A stretch of 64,000 bases of DNA. It comes from Favolaschia claudopus. Lineage: Eukaryota; Basidiomycota; Agaricomycetes; Agaricales; Mycenaceae. A model generated the notes under the pieces. That model saw only the letters and a list, made by a program, of their open reading frames with translations, was not told the DNA's origin and searched no databases. Made by a program: the position numbers and the translations under genes. Of this stretch, positions 32,543-43,718 are shown one piece after another (positions within the stretch are counted from its first letter, which is position 1; every line of letters begins with the position of its first letter). The stretch lies in NCBI GenBank assembly GCA_037176885.1, contig JAWWNJ010000065.1, positions 434,001-498,000 of the forward strand. Direction: 5' to 3'.

Positions 32543-32990
32543 CTGTAGTCAAGAGGAGGTCGGACAGAAAATTCGTGATATCATGCTCAGAAAACTGGCG
32601 AGAGGGGCGTGGCTCGGTCCGACCTCCGCACAGCTTAAATGCTGCCGAGACGGTTGGCGGTGAGCTGGCGAGATGTTTGGTTGCTGACGCTGCGTTGGCT
32701 CGTCATCATCTTGCCGAAGCCGCCGAACACAGAACAACAACATCAATCTTCATGTTGCATAGAGTGCAGTTTCTGCATGAGGATACTGAGTACATAGGTA
32801 GAGTCAGAGCATATGGTTATAGGGGGGCACTCGCTTTGTGCTAAGAATTCGGCCAGGCATTGAGCGAGTTATAAGAAAAATGAGTTGTCGCCTGTTCAAG
32901 AAACTTGAATGAGCTGAGAGCAGTGTTCGATCATCGGCCGAAGAGGGCATGATATCCGGCTTTTTTCGGCCGCCCTCCTCTTGACTGTAG
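32543..32990. mobile_element. MITE with CTGTAGTCAAGAGG-type ends, TA target duplication
   Basis: 448 bp. The left end CTGTAGTCAAGAGGAGG and the right end (CTACAGTCAAGAGGAGG inverted) match over about 45 bp with several mismatches. TA flanks both sides. Noncoding. Confidence 0.8.
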
Positions 32991-33020
32991 TAGTACATAT
33001 TCCGTTCGCAATAATCGAAC

Positions 33021-33450
33021 TCACTTCAAATACACCATGTTGACACGGGCCGTAAAATTTACTGCTGTCCTGTCGACCACGAGTGCACCCTCTGGTCCAT
33101 TGAGCTGCTCGCAGGCGGACAAATCCTTCGAGTACTTCTTGTTCCCGCTACCGCCATCCTCGTAGGTCCAATTTGCCCACAAAATGTTCGGTGCTAACCT
33201 GATGCGCAAGTGACCGTCTAACCATTCAAGAGGTTGATCTTCTGAATGATCAGGTCAACGAGGTATTCAGCTTAGCGTTCACGGGGAGAGGCTCGTGCAG
33301 AGAGCCTGGCCTTGTGGAAGAGCTGCTTGTATTTGCTTTCATTCCCTACCATGTCAACCAGACGGAAGTCGTCCTTATTAATTGGCGACGGGAGAAGTGT
33401 CTGAGGTTGGATTACATGAGTTATCCGTATACGGCTGTAAGCTGATGCGA
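33021..33450 (-). CDS. Hypothetical protein, two exons
   Basis: On the minus strand an exon ending near 33287 reads INKDDFRLVDMVGNESKY then KQLFHKARLSARASP. A 41-nt intron (GTGAAC..TTCAG) leads to an exon read as QPLEWLDGHLRIRLAPN, LWANWTYEDGGSGNKKYS, LNGPEGALVVDRTAV and NFTARVNMVYL. This ends at a GTGAGT donor near 33022, so more exons were expected towards the MITE at 32543-32990. The phases join. Family not recognised. Probably a real or recently broken gene. Confidence 0.4.
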
Positions 33451-33488
33451 TTGGGTTTTGTCTTGCGTCAAGACTCTGACCGCCTTCC

Positions 33489-34196
33489 TTGCAGGTCAAA
33501 ACCAAATTGACCCCCAACCATCTTGTAGCCCTCTATACCAAAGACGAAAAACCGTTTCACACTTACCTGGCAATTACCTCCCTCGCTGATCTGGATTTAA
33601 TGTGGGAGGGGTTCCAGTTTCTTGACACGCACTTCCAAACGATACCCTTCCCCGACATCCCTTTCGCAAAGCTTGAACCTCTGACAAATGGTCAAGATGC
33701 TCTGGACGAAGGCACTTATACCAAGCTGTGGGTGTATCCTAGTCTGTTATACCGCGACGCATACAGGGTAGGCGTGTATGCCCACAAGCCTACTCGATCC
33801 CACAGCTCCATGCTGCGTAGAGCCACCGACCTCGTCATGGGCCAGCTTCGAACCCAAGCCGTCGTAATTTACTGCTTGCTACCGACATTCAAACTTCCTT
33901 GCAAGCTTCAAACCTCTATCCACCCTTCTGCTCTTGCTTCTTCAGCGCAGTTATCCGCTCCACAGATTTCGTATGCGGGCTATTGCCTCAACGCCGGGCA
34001 GTTGCTGGCAAGCTCAGACCCTAACGCCGGCTCTGCTATTGTAGACGCCCTGTCAGGGAGGACGGGAAAACGGCGCGCGAGGTCACGGTGGGTGCTGTCT
34101 CGGAAAAAGAATTGGAGCTGCATGAGGTTGGCGCGAAACGGGGCCGTTGTTGCCGTCACAGTGGGGGGGACGGTCTTGATCCATTACTATGCCTAA
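33489..34196 (+). CDS. Hypothetical ORF, 235 codons
   Basis: A long plus-strand frame follows a CTTGCAG acceptor-like site at 33494. The first half (LVALYTKDEKPFHTYLAI, LDLMWEGFQFLDTHF, AKLEPLTNGQDALDEGTY) looks like folded protein. The second half is rich in Ser/Ala, then Arg. It overlaps the 5' side of the minus-strand gene by about 30 bp. I recognise no domain. It may be an exon of a larger gene whose first part is lost. Confidence 0.38.
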   Translation: MQVKTKLTPNHLVALYTKDEKPFHTYLAITSLADLDLMWEGFQFLDTHFQTIPFPDIPFAKLEPLTNGQDALDEGTYTKLWVYPSLLYRDAYRVGVYAHKPTRSHSSMLRRATDLVMGQLRTQAVVIYCLLPTFKLPCKLQTSIHPSALASSAQLSAPQISYAGYCLNAGQLLASSDPNAGSAIVDALSGRTGKRRARSRWVLSRKKNWSCMRLARNGAVVAVTVGGTVLIHYYA

Positions 34197-34569
34197 CTGT
34201 ATGTGCCACCCAGTGCTTGTTTAGAGATTTGGGATACAACAGCCCTCAATTGATCCCATGAATGTACAGTGGCCGCAGAAAACAATAGCGTCGAACAAAG
34301 TGGTAGACAGATGACAGGGCCACATTTGATCACTAATAGATCCACCGTGCAGCCACATTCGCAGCTGGCGGCGCAGCTTTATCCAGCTATTGCCTCAGGT
34401 GATTTGTGCTCAATATGCAATATTTTTGTCCCAAATCACGAGTCGTAAAATATGGCTTCCTAGAGAGACTTGAGGTTGCTGAGCCAGCAGCCAGAACGTG
34501 TGACGGAAGGACCTCTGACTATACGGTCGGACCCTTAATCCCGGTTCGGACAACGACGTTCGCATCTGC

Positions 34570-35408
34570 AGGACCTCTGACAATCCCTTTGGAGGCTAGA
34601 TCCCGGCCAGGCCAAAATGAGGAGAAATTGTCCGAACCGATTTTGGGCGTTTTGGCGAGAAATTGTCCGAACCGGATCTAGCCGGGCCTGACGTAATGTG
34701 CCCAAATCGGCAATTTTCTGCGTGACTTGATCAAAAATCGTCGAAAATCGTTCAAACTAGCTCAAAACGCGTCGAAATCGCCAATTTCGCCAGTTCCAGC
34801 GTGGATCGGCCGAAATTCCTGGTAAAAATTTGCTCGATAAACCCTTGATGTCCGACATTTTGTCCGAACCAGAATGTAGGCACCCACCGCCAGGAGGGGA
34901 GATTTTGTCCGAACCGGATGTCGCATTTTGGGCCAAATCCCGGAGAAATTAACCTGTTTGCGCAAAAGCCATACGAGCCACCAGATGGCTTTGGGCGTGT
35001 GCGCAGTATATGGCTCCTAATTCTTGGACGTTTAAGCATCATACCTATATTGTATGCAACATATCCGCAGAGTGTGTAGTAGCTGTCATGGGCTTCCTCA
35101 AATCACCAGAATCCACGGTTAATTTATGGCATCAACAACAGTTTCTCTGCTTGAGTGGTCTCTCCCTCACTGTCTGGGTATTGCCCGTCACGAAGGTCCG
35201 CAGTTCATCACCGGGCTTTATCTAGATAAGCACAGATGGTTTTGATGTAGTTGTGAACAGAATGCCCAAGATCAGCAGCCATTGGAGCCATCGGCTGCGC
35301 ACACGCCAAAAGCCACCAGATGGCTCGTATGGCTTTTGCGCAACTTTTGCGCAACCTCTCTATTGTCCGAACCGGGATCTAGGGTCCGACCGTATAGTCA
35401 GAGGTCCT
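34570..35408. mobile_element. hAT-type MITE, AGGACCTCTGAC ends
   Basis: 839 bp. Flanked by GCATCTGC and GCATTTGC, an 8-bp duplication with one change. The tips AGGACCTCTGAC are inverted copies. The interior repeats TTGTCCGAACCG several times. A solo tip of the same family lies at 34508-34556. A second element is nested at 34957. Confidence 0.75.
34957..35344. mobile_element. Nested MITE with TTTGCGCAAAAGCC ends
   Basis: About 388 bp. Ends of about 60 bp, containing CATACGAGCCA and GGCGTGTGCGCAG, are inverted copies. No clear target duplication. Confidence 0.65.
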
Positions 35409-35519
35409 GCATTTGCTCACGGCGATATTTCCCCGAGTCGTTGCCAAGACTCTGATAGTTCTTTGCTTGGTCCCTGTGTGCCGGAATTCGACGTCCCTCC
35501 GCTTCCGTCACAGAACGGC

Positions 35520-36915
35520 ACTCGGCGTCGTATATGTGCATAGTACGTGTTCTGTAAGTTACCTAGTAGTACTTCATTCGCACAAGAGGGGTTGAAGGTG
35601 ACAGCCGCACAAAATTGTTGGGGGTGTGGTCACTGGTCAGTGTTGCCTGAGAATGACCTGGGGCCGAGCTGTATCATCCAGCGGTCCTATATAGATACAC
35701 TGGCAGGAACTCGTGTTCCGCTACGAATCAATATTTTGGCTAGCTAGCAATTGGGTCACATCAAGTCACTGACTTGTGACAAACGAGAAAGGTGCTTGTC
35801 ACTGCTGCGCCACAGCACCGGGATCCCGCCACGATCCCGACTTCTACGATGCCCTACAGTATTTCACTCATATAGTCAATATCAACGGCGCACTAAGCAT
35901 ATTTCCCTACTTACATAAGTCTTCGAGATGAATATACATGATTTTTTACAATATTTCATACACCAACCTGGTCGTGCATTTGGGAGGCGGGACTGTTCAG
36001 CACGACGTCGAAAGGAAAGTGTTGGAGCCTTGGAGAACACGGAGCGACCGGTCCAGACCGAGGGTGACTGATTGTGATTACCTTTTTAGGTGTTTGGGCC
36101 GTAATTCGTCGAAGTTTTGGCTGGGAGAAAATCGTAATTGAGATTTTAATTTGGGATCCCGAACAGGGCCTAAGTACAGAGCACAATTAATGTCTACGCC
36201 CTGGAGCAGCGAAATTAGACAGACTGACAGAGCATACTGTATACCTGGGTCCTTTACACTAAGTGGACAAAAGAAATGTCCGATCGGTTTTTGGTCAATA
36301 TCTCGCTGCTAAGGAGTATTTTCATTAGGGGCATTCAAAGTAAACTTGCGCTTTCGCGCTTACAACGCTTTCGACGCTTTTGTGCTTACGCGGCTGAAGC
36401 GGCACCATCTGTCGCACGGCACTGCGTGACATTCTGTCACCGTTCCGTCACCAGTCTCGTTTGGAAGTATGGTGCGCATCGATTAAACACCACCAAATAG
36501 GTCCCATCATTGATGGGATCAGTGATGTCTCAAATCAACGAAACAAAAATTTCATATTTTATATTGCCTTTCTGGCAGCAATCTGGCAGCGGCTGCGGAA
36601 AAGGGTCAGAGGTGGTTAAGTGAGCTGTTAGCAGTGCTTTACTGCATCTCCTTCCACCTACGTACTCATTACAATCGGACAAACGTCAATCAAGTGGTTC
36701 CGGGAACACCCGAGGGCTCCACCAACGTCATCCGTTCCGGCCAAATAGCTCACCACAACTCCGCTACGTCTTCCAACCTCCGCTCCACGAACGCTCCAAC
36801 ACACCCCACACGTAATGTAGCTGTATCACCGTAGCCTCGCCTTCAATAAACGTGTTTCTTTAACCCTTTTGTGTGATCTCAAAGCCTTTCATCTGCGTCT
36901 CTTAGCAGTAATGTA
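35520..36915. other. Noncoding, solo MITE ends
   Basis: No convincing gene. A solo end of the family at 36916 lies near 36256 (TACACTAAGTGGACAAAAG, then ATGTCCGATCGG). A solo end of the family at 6147 lies at 36474 (TGGTGCGCATCGATTAAAC). Confidence 0.4.
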
Positions 36916-37602
36916 CACTAACTCGGCAAAAAAAATGTCCGATCGGTTTTTGCTTCGTTTTTGCACGGAAATGGAACTTTCCATCTGAAACGAAGTTGGA
37001 GGTCGTGGAAGTGACCGAGCCGGAATTTTTGCACGCGAATAGATCATCAAAGTCTATTGATCCGGCATCAACTGAGCGAAACTACCGAAACAGGATATTT
37101 TCCGGTTCTGCAGTGACCGATTTCAGGGTAATCCAGGTGCATACGTCGAAAGTTCAAGATAAACCAAGCAATTCCACAAGTTGAACCAAGCAAAAAGGTT
37201 GAGCCGTTGTAGCGCTATGACGCGAACAATTCTGCCATTTTGATCAAATTTCGGCACATTCCGGTCAAAATAGCCGAAAATGGCCACTTTGCGCTCGCTG
37301 TAGCGCCTTTTTGCCTGCATATTTTTGCTTGGTCTAACTTGGAGAAATACTCAGTGAATCTCAGGCTATAGAACGAGAAAGTCAGCTCTGAGATCAATTG
37401 TAATCTGAGCAATCTGGAAAATCGGATTTTTTGTGTTGTGGCCGGCTTGATGGCGCATCATATTTTGCCGCATAACAAATGCGGCAGAATAATGCCCCTT
37501 GATTTTACAAACTACACTGTAAGTCATTTGAAGCCGAAATGTATGTCCATTGTTGAGAAATATGCGGAATATCGATCGGACATTTTTTTTGCCGAGTTAG
37601 TG
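36916..37602. mobile_element. MITE-like element with CACTAACTCGGC ends, TA target duplication
   Basis: 687 bp. CACTAACTCGGCAAAAAAAA, running into TGTCCGATCGG, is inverted at the right; TA flanks at 36914-36915 and 37603-37604. Noncoding. Confidence 0.85.
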
Positions 37603-37618
37603 TATATGTCAGCCATTC

Positions 37619-40600
37619 TTGATGCTCACGAAATTGGGGAAGCGTCTCGCGGGACAGGCAGAGCAGATTGGGGCGGACGAGTTGGAGGCAGACTTCGACG
37701 AAGATTTTGCCATTGGGCCTGGGGGATTACATGGTCTGGCTCCGCATTTGCAGACAGCATACATTTCATTGCTTGTGGCGCTCAAAGCCGGCGCTCCCCA
37801 TGCCGCCTATCTCGCAGTATTTGATAATCTAACCGACCTCTCTCTCTCTCTCCTCCGTTGTTTACGCCATCTTCGAGCCAAGTACCATCGAAGCGAGTGG
37901 GATCCGCGTGGGGGATGTCGAGAGTTGGCAGTAATCTTGCACACTAAGGACTCCAGCCTACCGGTGCGTTGTTTTCATTAGCGGGTTTGTGCAAAGCGAC
38001 CCGGGTCGCTTTGGGACTGCTCAGATCTCGACAACGAGCAGTCTCAGGTGTGAGGTTCCGGCGACCTAGGAATGCCCCATGGCAATACTCTTCCAGGTCG
38101 CTTAGAGCTCCCACCTGGTATCTGTCGTTGCGGAGATCTGAGCGGCTGAAAAGCGACCTGGGTCGCTTGCACAAACTCTCTATTCTCCTTTACTTCAGGT
38201 CTGGCCTCAGAGCAAACGAAACCCTGTCAATAGCCCTTAGTACACCACCTTGCTGCGAATACTGGGCTTGATTCGGCATCATATTACCCAGAATCTTAGA
38301 CAAGATACAGTCGCAAACCCCGAAGCGAAGCGGCACCAGGAAGCGAACAGGCTGATGTTCTCGAAGATGGGATCGCGCTTCGTGGGAGGCTGCCGTCGTA
38401 GTTTTAACACGCGTCGTGCAGAGCACAGCTGCTGGTGGACTTTTGCTGCTACATCTCGCACCGACTGCCAATTTGGCACCCGCTCAACCCAGTCCTCAAG
38501 ACTTTCATTCGGGCAAAACATTCGGAATCCATCGAGAATGTTGGCAGGCAGCACGAGATCGATCATGAGTTCATACGCTGGCCGACTATTGTGAGTACGC
38601 GTTTGACAAGTACATAAGGCTTTTGATACAGCCGTTTTGGAAACAATATACGGGTTTTGATCAAGTGGTGCTCATTCGTTTGTGCTTACCTTTGTTTTGC
38701 TTCCCGTCACCAGCTCCACTTCAGCCGAATCTGATTTTCGCTTCTGCCACCCAAAGAACACCAGGAAAAAACAGGGGGTTACAGCCGTTTTGGAAACAAT
38801 ATACGGGTTTCGATTGAGTGGTGATCGTTCGTTTGTGCTTACGTTTGTTGACGATTCTGTCATCGGCAAAGCCGGGAGCACCACTTTGTGGGGCGTTGCC
38901 GTACCACATCAAGCATCAAGTGCCGCTGGTCTCTTGTTTTCGCCCTTTCTCGCAAGTCATGTGTTAGCGGTAATTATTTACCACTCTTTACTTTCCAGCA
39001 TACTGTACTCTCGTAAGCATTACGTAGTCTTTATGCGTTTATAACCGAGACCACGACGTTCTCTACACAAACGCAGTTTCTTTTGACTTCTCGTCTTGAC
39101 CACTCGATACGGGCGATACCGAACAGCAAATTACGCTGACACAAACGCATCCCAGGTGGCTCCTGGTAAATAACGCCAGTCCGTATCAATTCTCGGCGCT
39201 AGCGGTTAGCGGTACACCTGAACCTCAAGCAATACGCTATAGCGTGCAGCATTCAAACGGCCAAGCCTCGGATCTCACGGCCGCACACCACAGCCGACGG
39301 ACAAGCGGCACAACCTCTACTCACTCCGCTCAACGACTGCACCAAGCTCGGTGATACACGCGTCATTGCTACGCATTCACACAACGACTCGGGCAGCTAC
39401 ATACCGAGGACCAGGGGGAGGAAATAGATGAAGGATTCGGCAAAGCGAACGAAAGGCGCATCCTCAGGGGTGTCACATGGTACGTCACAACCCGCCACTG
39501 CCAGCGGGGACGTATGCCAGTCAACTTGGCTCTGGCACGTAACGCAATCCCACGGCCGCAGAATGGGGCAGCGAGCCCCAGGATCCATCTCAACGAGGGC
39601 CGCAGGCGCTCACTCGCAACGAGCAGCAGCAGCGCCACCGACGAGCAGTTTTACTCCGTCACCACGCCTCGGACAACTCAGACGACGCGAGTACGCTCGT
39701 CCTGACGTTCCGGGCAGCGCGACATCGCGCACACCTTCCTCGCATGCCCAGGGGGAGCAAACCTTCTCCACACTACATCCTGGCATTGCAGGGGGAGCAT
39801 CTCGAGCAGTCCTCGCATCTCATGCTTGCTCGCCGCGGTTTTCTACGCCGCCAACTCTGATGCGGGCAGGGGGAGATTTCATCCCTCAGTTTCTTCTTCC
39901 AACTGCGTACTATGCACCAGCAGCACAGGGGGAGAATCTAGCGCAATCCCCTCACACGACAACTTGCTCACGGCGACTTCAATACCGCCAACTTCGACGC
40001 AAACGGCCAAGACAGGGGGAGCTTCTCATCCACTTCCTCATTCATGTCACATCTCAGCCGCCGTATACCAAACTCGCGTCACACGCGCACGAGCGCATTT
40101 CACTCTCGTTCACCCCGTCGTGCCTCATCTGCCGCCGACATTACACATTCTTTCACATTTTCCCCATACATCCATCGCGCATGCGGATCAGTCGAAAAAC
40201 CATTTTTTCGAAGGGGGAGATAAGGGGTATGGAGGCCCACCACGCTCAGTATGGGGGGCCTACTCGATTAGACCGCCTAGGTGCACAATGTGACGGGCGG
40301 AGGTCTTGATCGGCGACATCCAGAGCAGCAGCGAAGACTACGGAGCCGATAATACGATGACCAGAAGACCGCCACAGCTGCAACGGGCGGACACGTTACG
40401 ACTGGGGCAGAGACCCAAGTGGGTCAGCGCCAACAGTCTTCGATCCGCGACCGCGTGTGCTGGAGAGCCACGACACAGCGTCGACGCTCTACCAGAGAGA
40501 ATGCTGGGTCGTATTGGGTCGGAAGTTTATTTGGCAAGTTTTACGCTCAAGGGGGAGCAACAGTATGTTGTTCCATATATTTTACATATTCTCCATCATG

Positions 40601-41731
40601 CCCTTTACTTATATATCCCTTACTCGAGTCCACTCGCGGAGGGGGAGTGTTAGCGGTAATTATTCACCACTCTTTACTTTCCAGCATACTGTACTCTCGT
40701 AAGCATTACGTAGTCTTTATGCGTTTATAACCGAGACCACGACGTTCTCTACACAAACGCAGTTTTTTTTGACTTCTCGTCTTGACCACTCGATACGGGC
40801 GATATCGAACAGCAAATTACGCTGACATCATGGCCCTGTCGAGCTCTGGGCAAGTACTATTGTGCCCAACGGGTATGAATTCTCCCAATGGGTCTGAATT
40901 TTCGATATTTTCTGCTCCCCCGTCCATCGTTTGGCCCCGGTTTTTTTCGGGATCTATTCTTTCGCCAATTCTCTGCGAGAACCCCAAAGCACTTGAGCTA
41001 CGACGAAAGGGAAGTGGTCCAAAAGCAATTACCGGGTTGGCGAGTACTTTGATCTCAATCATCACCCCATCAATTTACCTTGATGAATCGGTACCCTTTT
41101 CTCAACACCTCGTCCTCTCTGGATCCCAATAGAATTCTGCAAAGCCATAGAGAAGAAGCATAAAAACTCATCCCGAAAATTCCGGAGGCCAAAGGGTCAA
41201 AGGGGAAGCAGGATTATCGAAAATTCAGACCCATTGGGAGAATTCATACCCGTTGGGCACAATAGTAGCAGCTGAGTCTTGATCCTCAGTTCTGTTAACT
41301 CCCTGTTTTTTCCTGGTGTTCTTTGGGTGGCGGAAGCGAAAATCAGATTCGGCTGAAGTGGAGCTGGTGACGGGAAGCAAAACAAAGGTAAGCACAAACG
41401 AATGAGCACCACTTGATCAAAACCCGTATATTGTTTCCAAAACGGCTGTAGCTTTTGATGACGCTTGCCGTAGACTTCGACCCGATTCCCTTTCCTCCAA
41501 AATCCTGGCTACCTTGTCTCGGCCCCTCATCCCTCCAATTGCCCCTCGTCGTCCGCAGACACTAAGTACCTCGCTGGCACGCTCGACGACATTCGGGAAT
41601 GTCGGGTATCCCTTCGAGAGCTCCCGCATAGCAACCGTGGCATCCGGACCGGTTTATCCGTCTTCGCTGGCATTTTCCCTCTGGATGCTTATCTACGCTT
41701 GGGTTTTCTATTGCGTCTGGGGGTTGTCTGA
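37619..41731 (+). CDS. Hypothetical gene split by nested elements in an intron
   Basis: Exon-like blocks are 37630-37963 (KRLAGQAEQIGADELEAD, APHLQTAYISLLVALKAG, LSLLRCLRHLRAKYH), 38424-38590 (LLVDFCCYISHRLPIWHP, NPVLKTFIRAKHSESIEN) and 41474-41731 (TKYLAGTLDDIRECRVSL, stop at 41729). Blocks two and three join in phase across GTGAGT at 38591 and a TAG acceptor at 41471-41473. Removing the insertion at 38629-41448 leaves an intron of 61 nt. The first intron holds the MITE at 37986, and the border between blocks one and two is not resolved, so an internal lesion is possible. The product is not recognised. Whether the gene is still spliced over 2.9 kb is unknown. Confidence 0.4.
37986..38175. 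mobile_element. MITE with palindromic tips
   Basis: 190 bp. The ends TTTGTGCAAAGCGACCC are inverted, and each end also holds its own palindrome, GCGACCCGGGTCGC on the left and GCGACCTGGGTCGC on the right. Sub-terminal GAGATCTGAGCG is also inverted. It lies in an intron of the split gene. No target duplication was identified. Confidence 0.8.
38962..39141 (+). repeat. 5' LTR, 180 bp
   Basis: Begins TGTTAGCGGTAATTATTTA and ends AATTACGCTGACA. Preceded by TCATG. Confidence 0.9.
40648..40827 (+). repeat. 3' LTR, 180 bp
   Basis: Nearly identical to 38962-39141. Preceded by the purine tract GGAGGGGGAG and followed by TCATG. Confidence 0.9.
40857..41265. mobile_element. MITE with CTATTGTGCCCAACGG ends, TA target duplication
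   Basis: 409 bp. The ends are exact inverted copies for about 50 bp, with TA at 40855-40856 and 41266-41267. The length of exact match suggests recent insertion. Noncoding. Confidence 0.9.
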
Positions 41732-42585
41732 AAACTCCAACATTGGGCACGGCACGAGTTCTCATTTTCCAGGCAATTCGGCCCTGAAGTTCATGGACCC
41801 GGACCTCTACTTACTGTTGTGTAGTCTATATTTCTACAGGTATTAATACAGTCGTTCACTTAGATCGACGAACCTCTACTTCGACCCTCTGCGCACGAGT
41901 TCTAAGATGAACTTGCCATGCGAACCATCCGGAAATACCATCTCTTCCAAATACCGAAAGTCATCCGTGTCGAACGTCTTGAGAATCGTCTAAGACGCCA
42001 TCCAAATCAAGCTTTCGTTCGTTCTGACTTGTGCGGCTTGAGCAAAGGATTCTAGCCGTGAATGGACACCCAGCATTCCTCTGGATATCCTTCATCTTGG
42101 GACAATTCATGGGCACCTCCTGCTGGGATCCGCGAAAGAGACTTTATAAACTCGCAACGAGACACCGAGATTAAGAAGGCTGTAAACTCGATAACTCGGT
42201 GGCTCGGTGGCTACTCGTAGAAGCCCACTGGCGATGTTCTTTGAAGGATCCGCTCTCTGGAATCCTAGCGTGGTGGTATAAGGATAAGATTGCACGAGGT
42301 ACTCCTAACTGCGACAGCTGTGTTTACTGATCGTAAACAGGAGATATTGAGCAGCGGGGGTGAACAAGGTAAAGTAAGGAATGAGACAGGCCTGGGGCTT
42401 TCCCGACTCTATGCATTATGAGAAAGTCAACTGTATTTTCACTGGGGCCAGCCTATATATTGTACAGATTCTGCAACGTACAACTGCCGGGATGAGCAAT
42501 CAACTTAGTAAGTGAATGCGTCAGCCCTTTGGGGCACTTTCTGGCTCAATCTACAACAACAAGTAGCGTGGCAATTTCAAACTGA
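41732..42585. other. No gene recognised
   Basis: Short frames only. GGATCC and CTCGGTGGCT phrases near 42195-42250. No repeat ends found. Confidence 0.3.
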
Positions 42586-43718
42586 TTAATGGAGATTGGG
42601 AGCAATGGTAACTGTGGCGGGAGTGAAATCAAGCAGTTGGGTATGTACCGCAGTGGCGCCGAATCGAAAAGTGTTGTGCGGGAGACGATTGATGGTCGAA
42701 GCGGTACGGCATGTAGCGCTCACAACGAACGTCAGGTGGGCCATCCCTTCGAGTTGGATAAAGCGAACGGTGTTCACGCCGGGTTTCACATAGTCGGTGA
42801 TGTCCAGGGGCACCGCAGACACACAATGAGACAGTACAGATAATCAAACCAATGACGTACTAGTTCCCATGGTAGCCAGCTTTTCCCTCCTGCGTCGTCG
42901 TTCAAATCAATGAACAATGTGCCATCTCGTGGCCAAGTTGTCTGTGCCCGGAAAGTATCCAAGGTGGCGCTGAGTTTTTTGCCCGACAAACTACTCAAAG
43001 CAGCGCAGTTGCACAGAATGGTAGGGAGGCAATAAAGGTCGACAGTGACCTGAGGCGAATCAATACTGGTCAAAAAATGAACATACGATCATAGGAATGG
43101 CGGTCATCAATGGGAACGTACCAAGAACGAAGTCCCCCCTGCGACAAAGCGCCTTGTGGAATGAAGAATTTGGACTCTACAATGGTGGAACGCAGAGCAG
43201 CCAACTGAACCACCAACAAACTAGGGATGTTACATGCTTCCCCCATCCGGAGGAACGACGACGGAGCTGACGCTGCGGAATAAATTATTTCCTTGGAACT
43301 GGGCGGAGATATCTCCGGACTGCGAATCGCGACTCGGCGGTCACAATAGGACGACTGTTCTGAATCAACGCTCTCGTTCTTATGTTAGCGAGAAGGAACT
43401 TACACTTCCAGACGCTGAGACAGGCCCCTGTCTGACACCGTCAAGATTCAGTTTCTGGGCCCTGCGCCTGAGGGAGCGCTTTTTGAAGACTTTCGATCTC
43501 ACGGTCCGAGGTGATATTCGCTCAGAAAGAGTTAGCGGTCGAGGCTGGCCGGGAGGGATGACTGGCGGTCCCAATCGATCGATGAGACGCAATCTACGAC
43601 CGCCTGAATTCATGACTGGGGGGGAAGATGGATTCTTGTAGTTGTGAGCGCTTGGTTTTAAGTCAATTTCAAAAGTGGCAGTGCGGATGACTTTCACGGG
43701 ATGACAACATGTGACCAC
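42586..43718 (-). pseudogene. Degraded hypothetical gene, possible PINIT-like segment
   Basis: Minus-strand blocks in order: 43718-43400 (basic: LTLSERISPRTVRSKVF, KKRSLRRRAQKLNLDG, then a GTGTAAG donor); about 43246-43090 (NIPSLLVVQLAALRSTIV, SKFFIPQGALSQGGLRSW); 43042-42870 (TVDLYCLPTILCNCAALS, DGTLFIDLNDDAGGKSW); and 42800-42586 (VPLDITDYVKPGVNTVRF, IQLEGMAHLTFVV). The order 'short strands, then PLDIT.YVKPG.NT.RF' recalls the PINIT domain of SIZ/PIAS SUMO ligases, but no SP-RING is seen. The junctions do not all keep phase, and one acceptor lacks AG, so I treat it as broken or mis-modelled. Confidence 0.33.

Larger units (their letters stand above)
34499..35514. mobile_element. Solo LTR interrupted by hAT-type MITEs
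   Basis: The outer ends TGTGACGGA (34499) and CTTCCGTCACA (to 35514) match the intact solo LTR at 58762-58964. The 5-bp duplication GAACG flanks both sides (34494-34498 and 35515-35519). Between them lie MITE sequences, so the LTR proper is only about 170 bp. Confidence 0.8.
38962..40827 (+). mobile_element. Noncoding LTR element (large TRIM-like), 1866 bp
   Basis: Two 180-bp LTRs with three or so differences. Both begin TGTTAGC and end CTGACA. The 5-bp duplication TCATG flanks the element (38957-38961, 40828-40832). The interior of 1506 bp shows no gag, protease, reverse transcriptase or integrase motif. One plus-strand frame of 293 codons (39428-40309) is open, but its content is Ser/Thr/Arg-rich and not recognisable. 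AGGGGGAG is repeated nine times, the last directly before the 3' LTR, where a polypurine tract is expected. It must depend on proteins from elsewhere. Confidence 0.88.
38629..41448. mobile_element. TA-flanked element with CAGCCGTTTTGG ends, host of other insertions
   Basis: Inverted ends of about 150 bp begin CAGCCGTTTTGGAAACAA and are almost identical. TA lies at 38627-38628 and 41449-41450. A second copy of the left tip begins at 38781, at a TA inside the first arm, and suggests a nested relative. The LTR element (38962-40827) and another MITE (40857-41265) sit inside. Confidence 0.8.

Noticed and set aside
33489..34196. Recognisable enzyme in the 235-codon frame
   Set aside because: No catalytic motif could be found. 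I kept it as hypothetical and did not assign a function.
36834..36900. Telomere or centromere repeat
   Set aside because: I searched for long tandem arrays and TTAGGG runs and saw none in the window.
39428..40309. 293-codon frame in the noncoding LTR element as gag
   Set aside because: It has no CCHC knuckle, no protease or other gag/pol motif, is low in hydrophobic core residues, and reads across the repeated AGGGGGAG tracts in differing phases.
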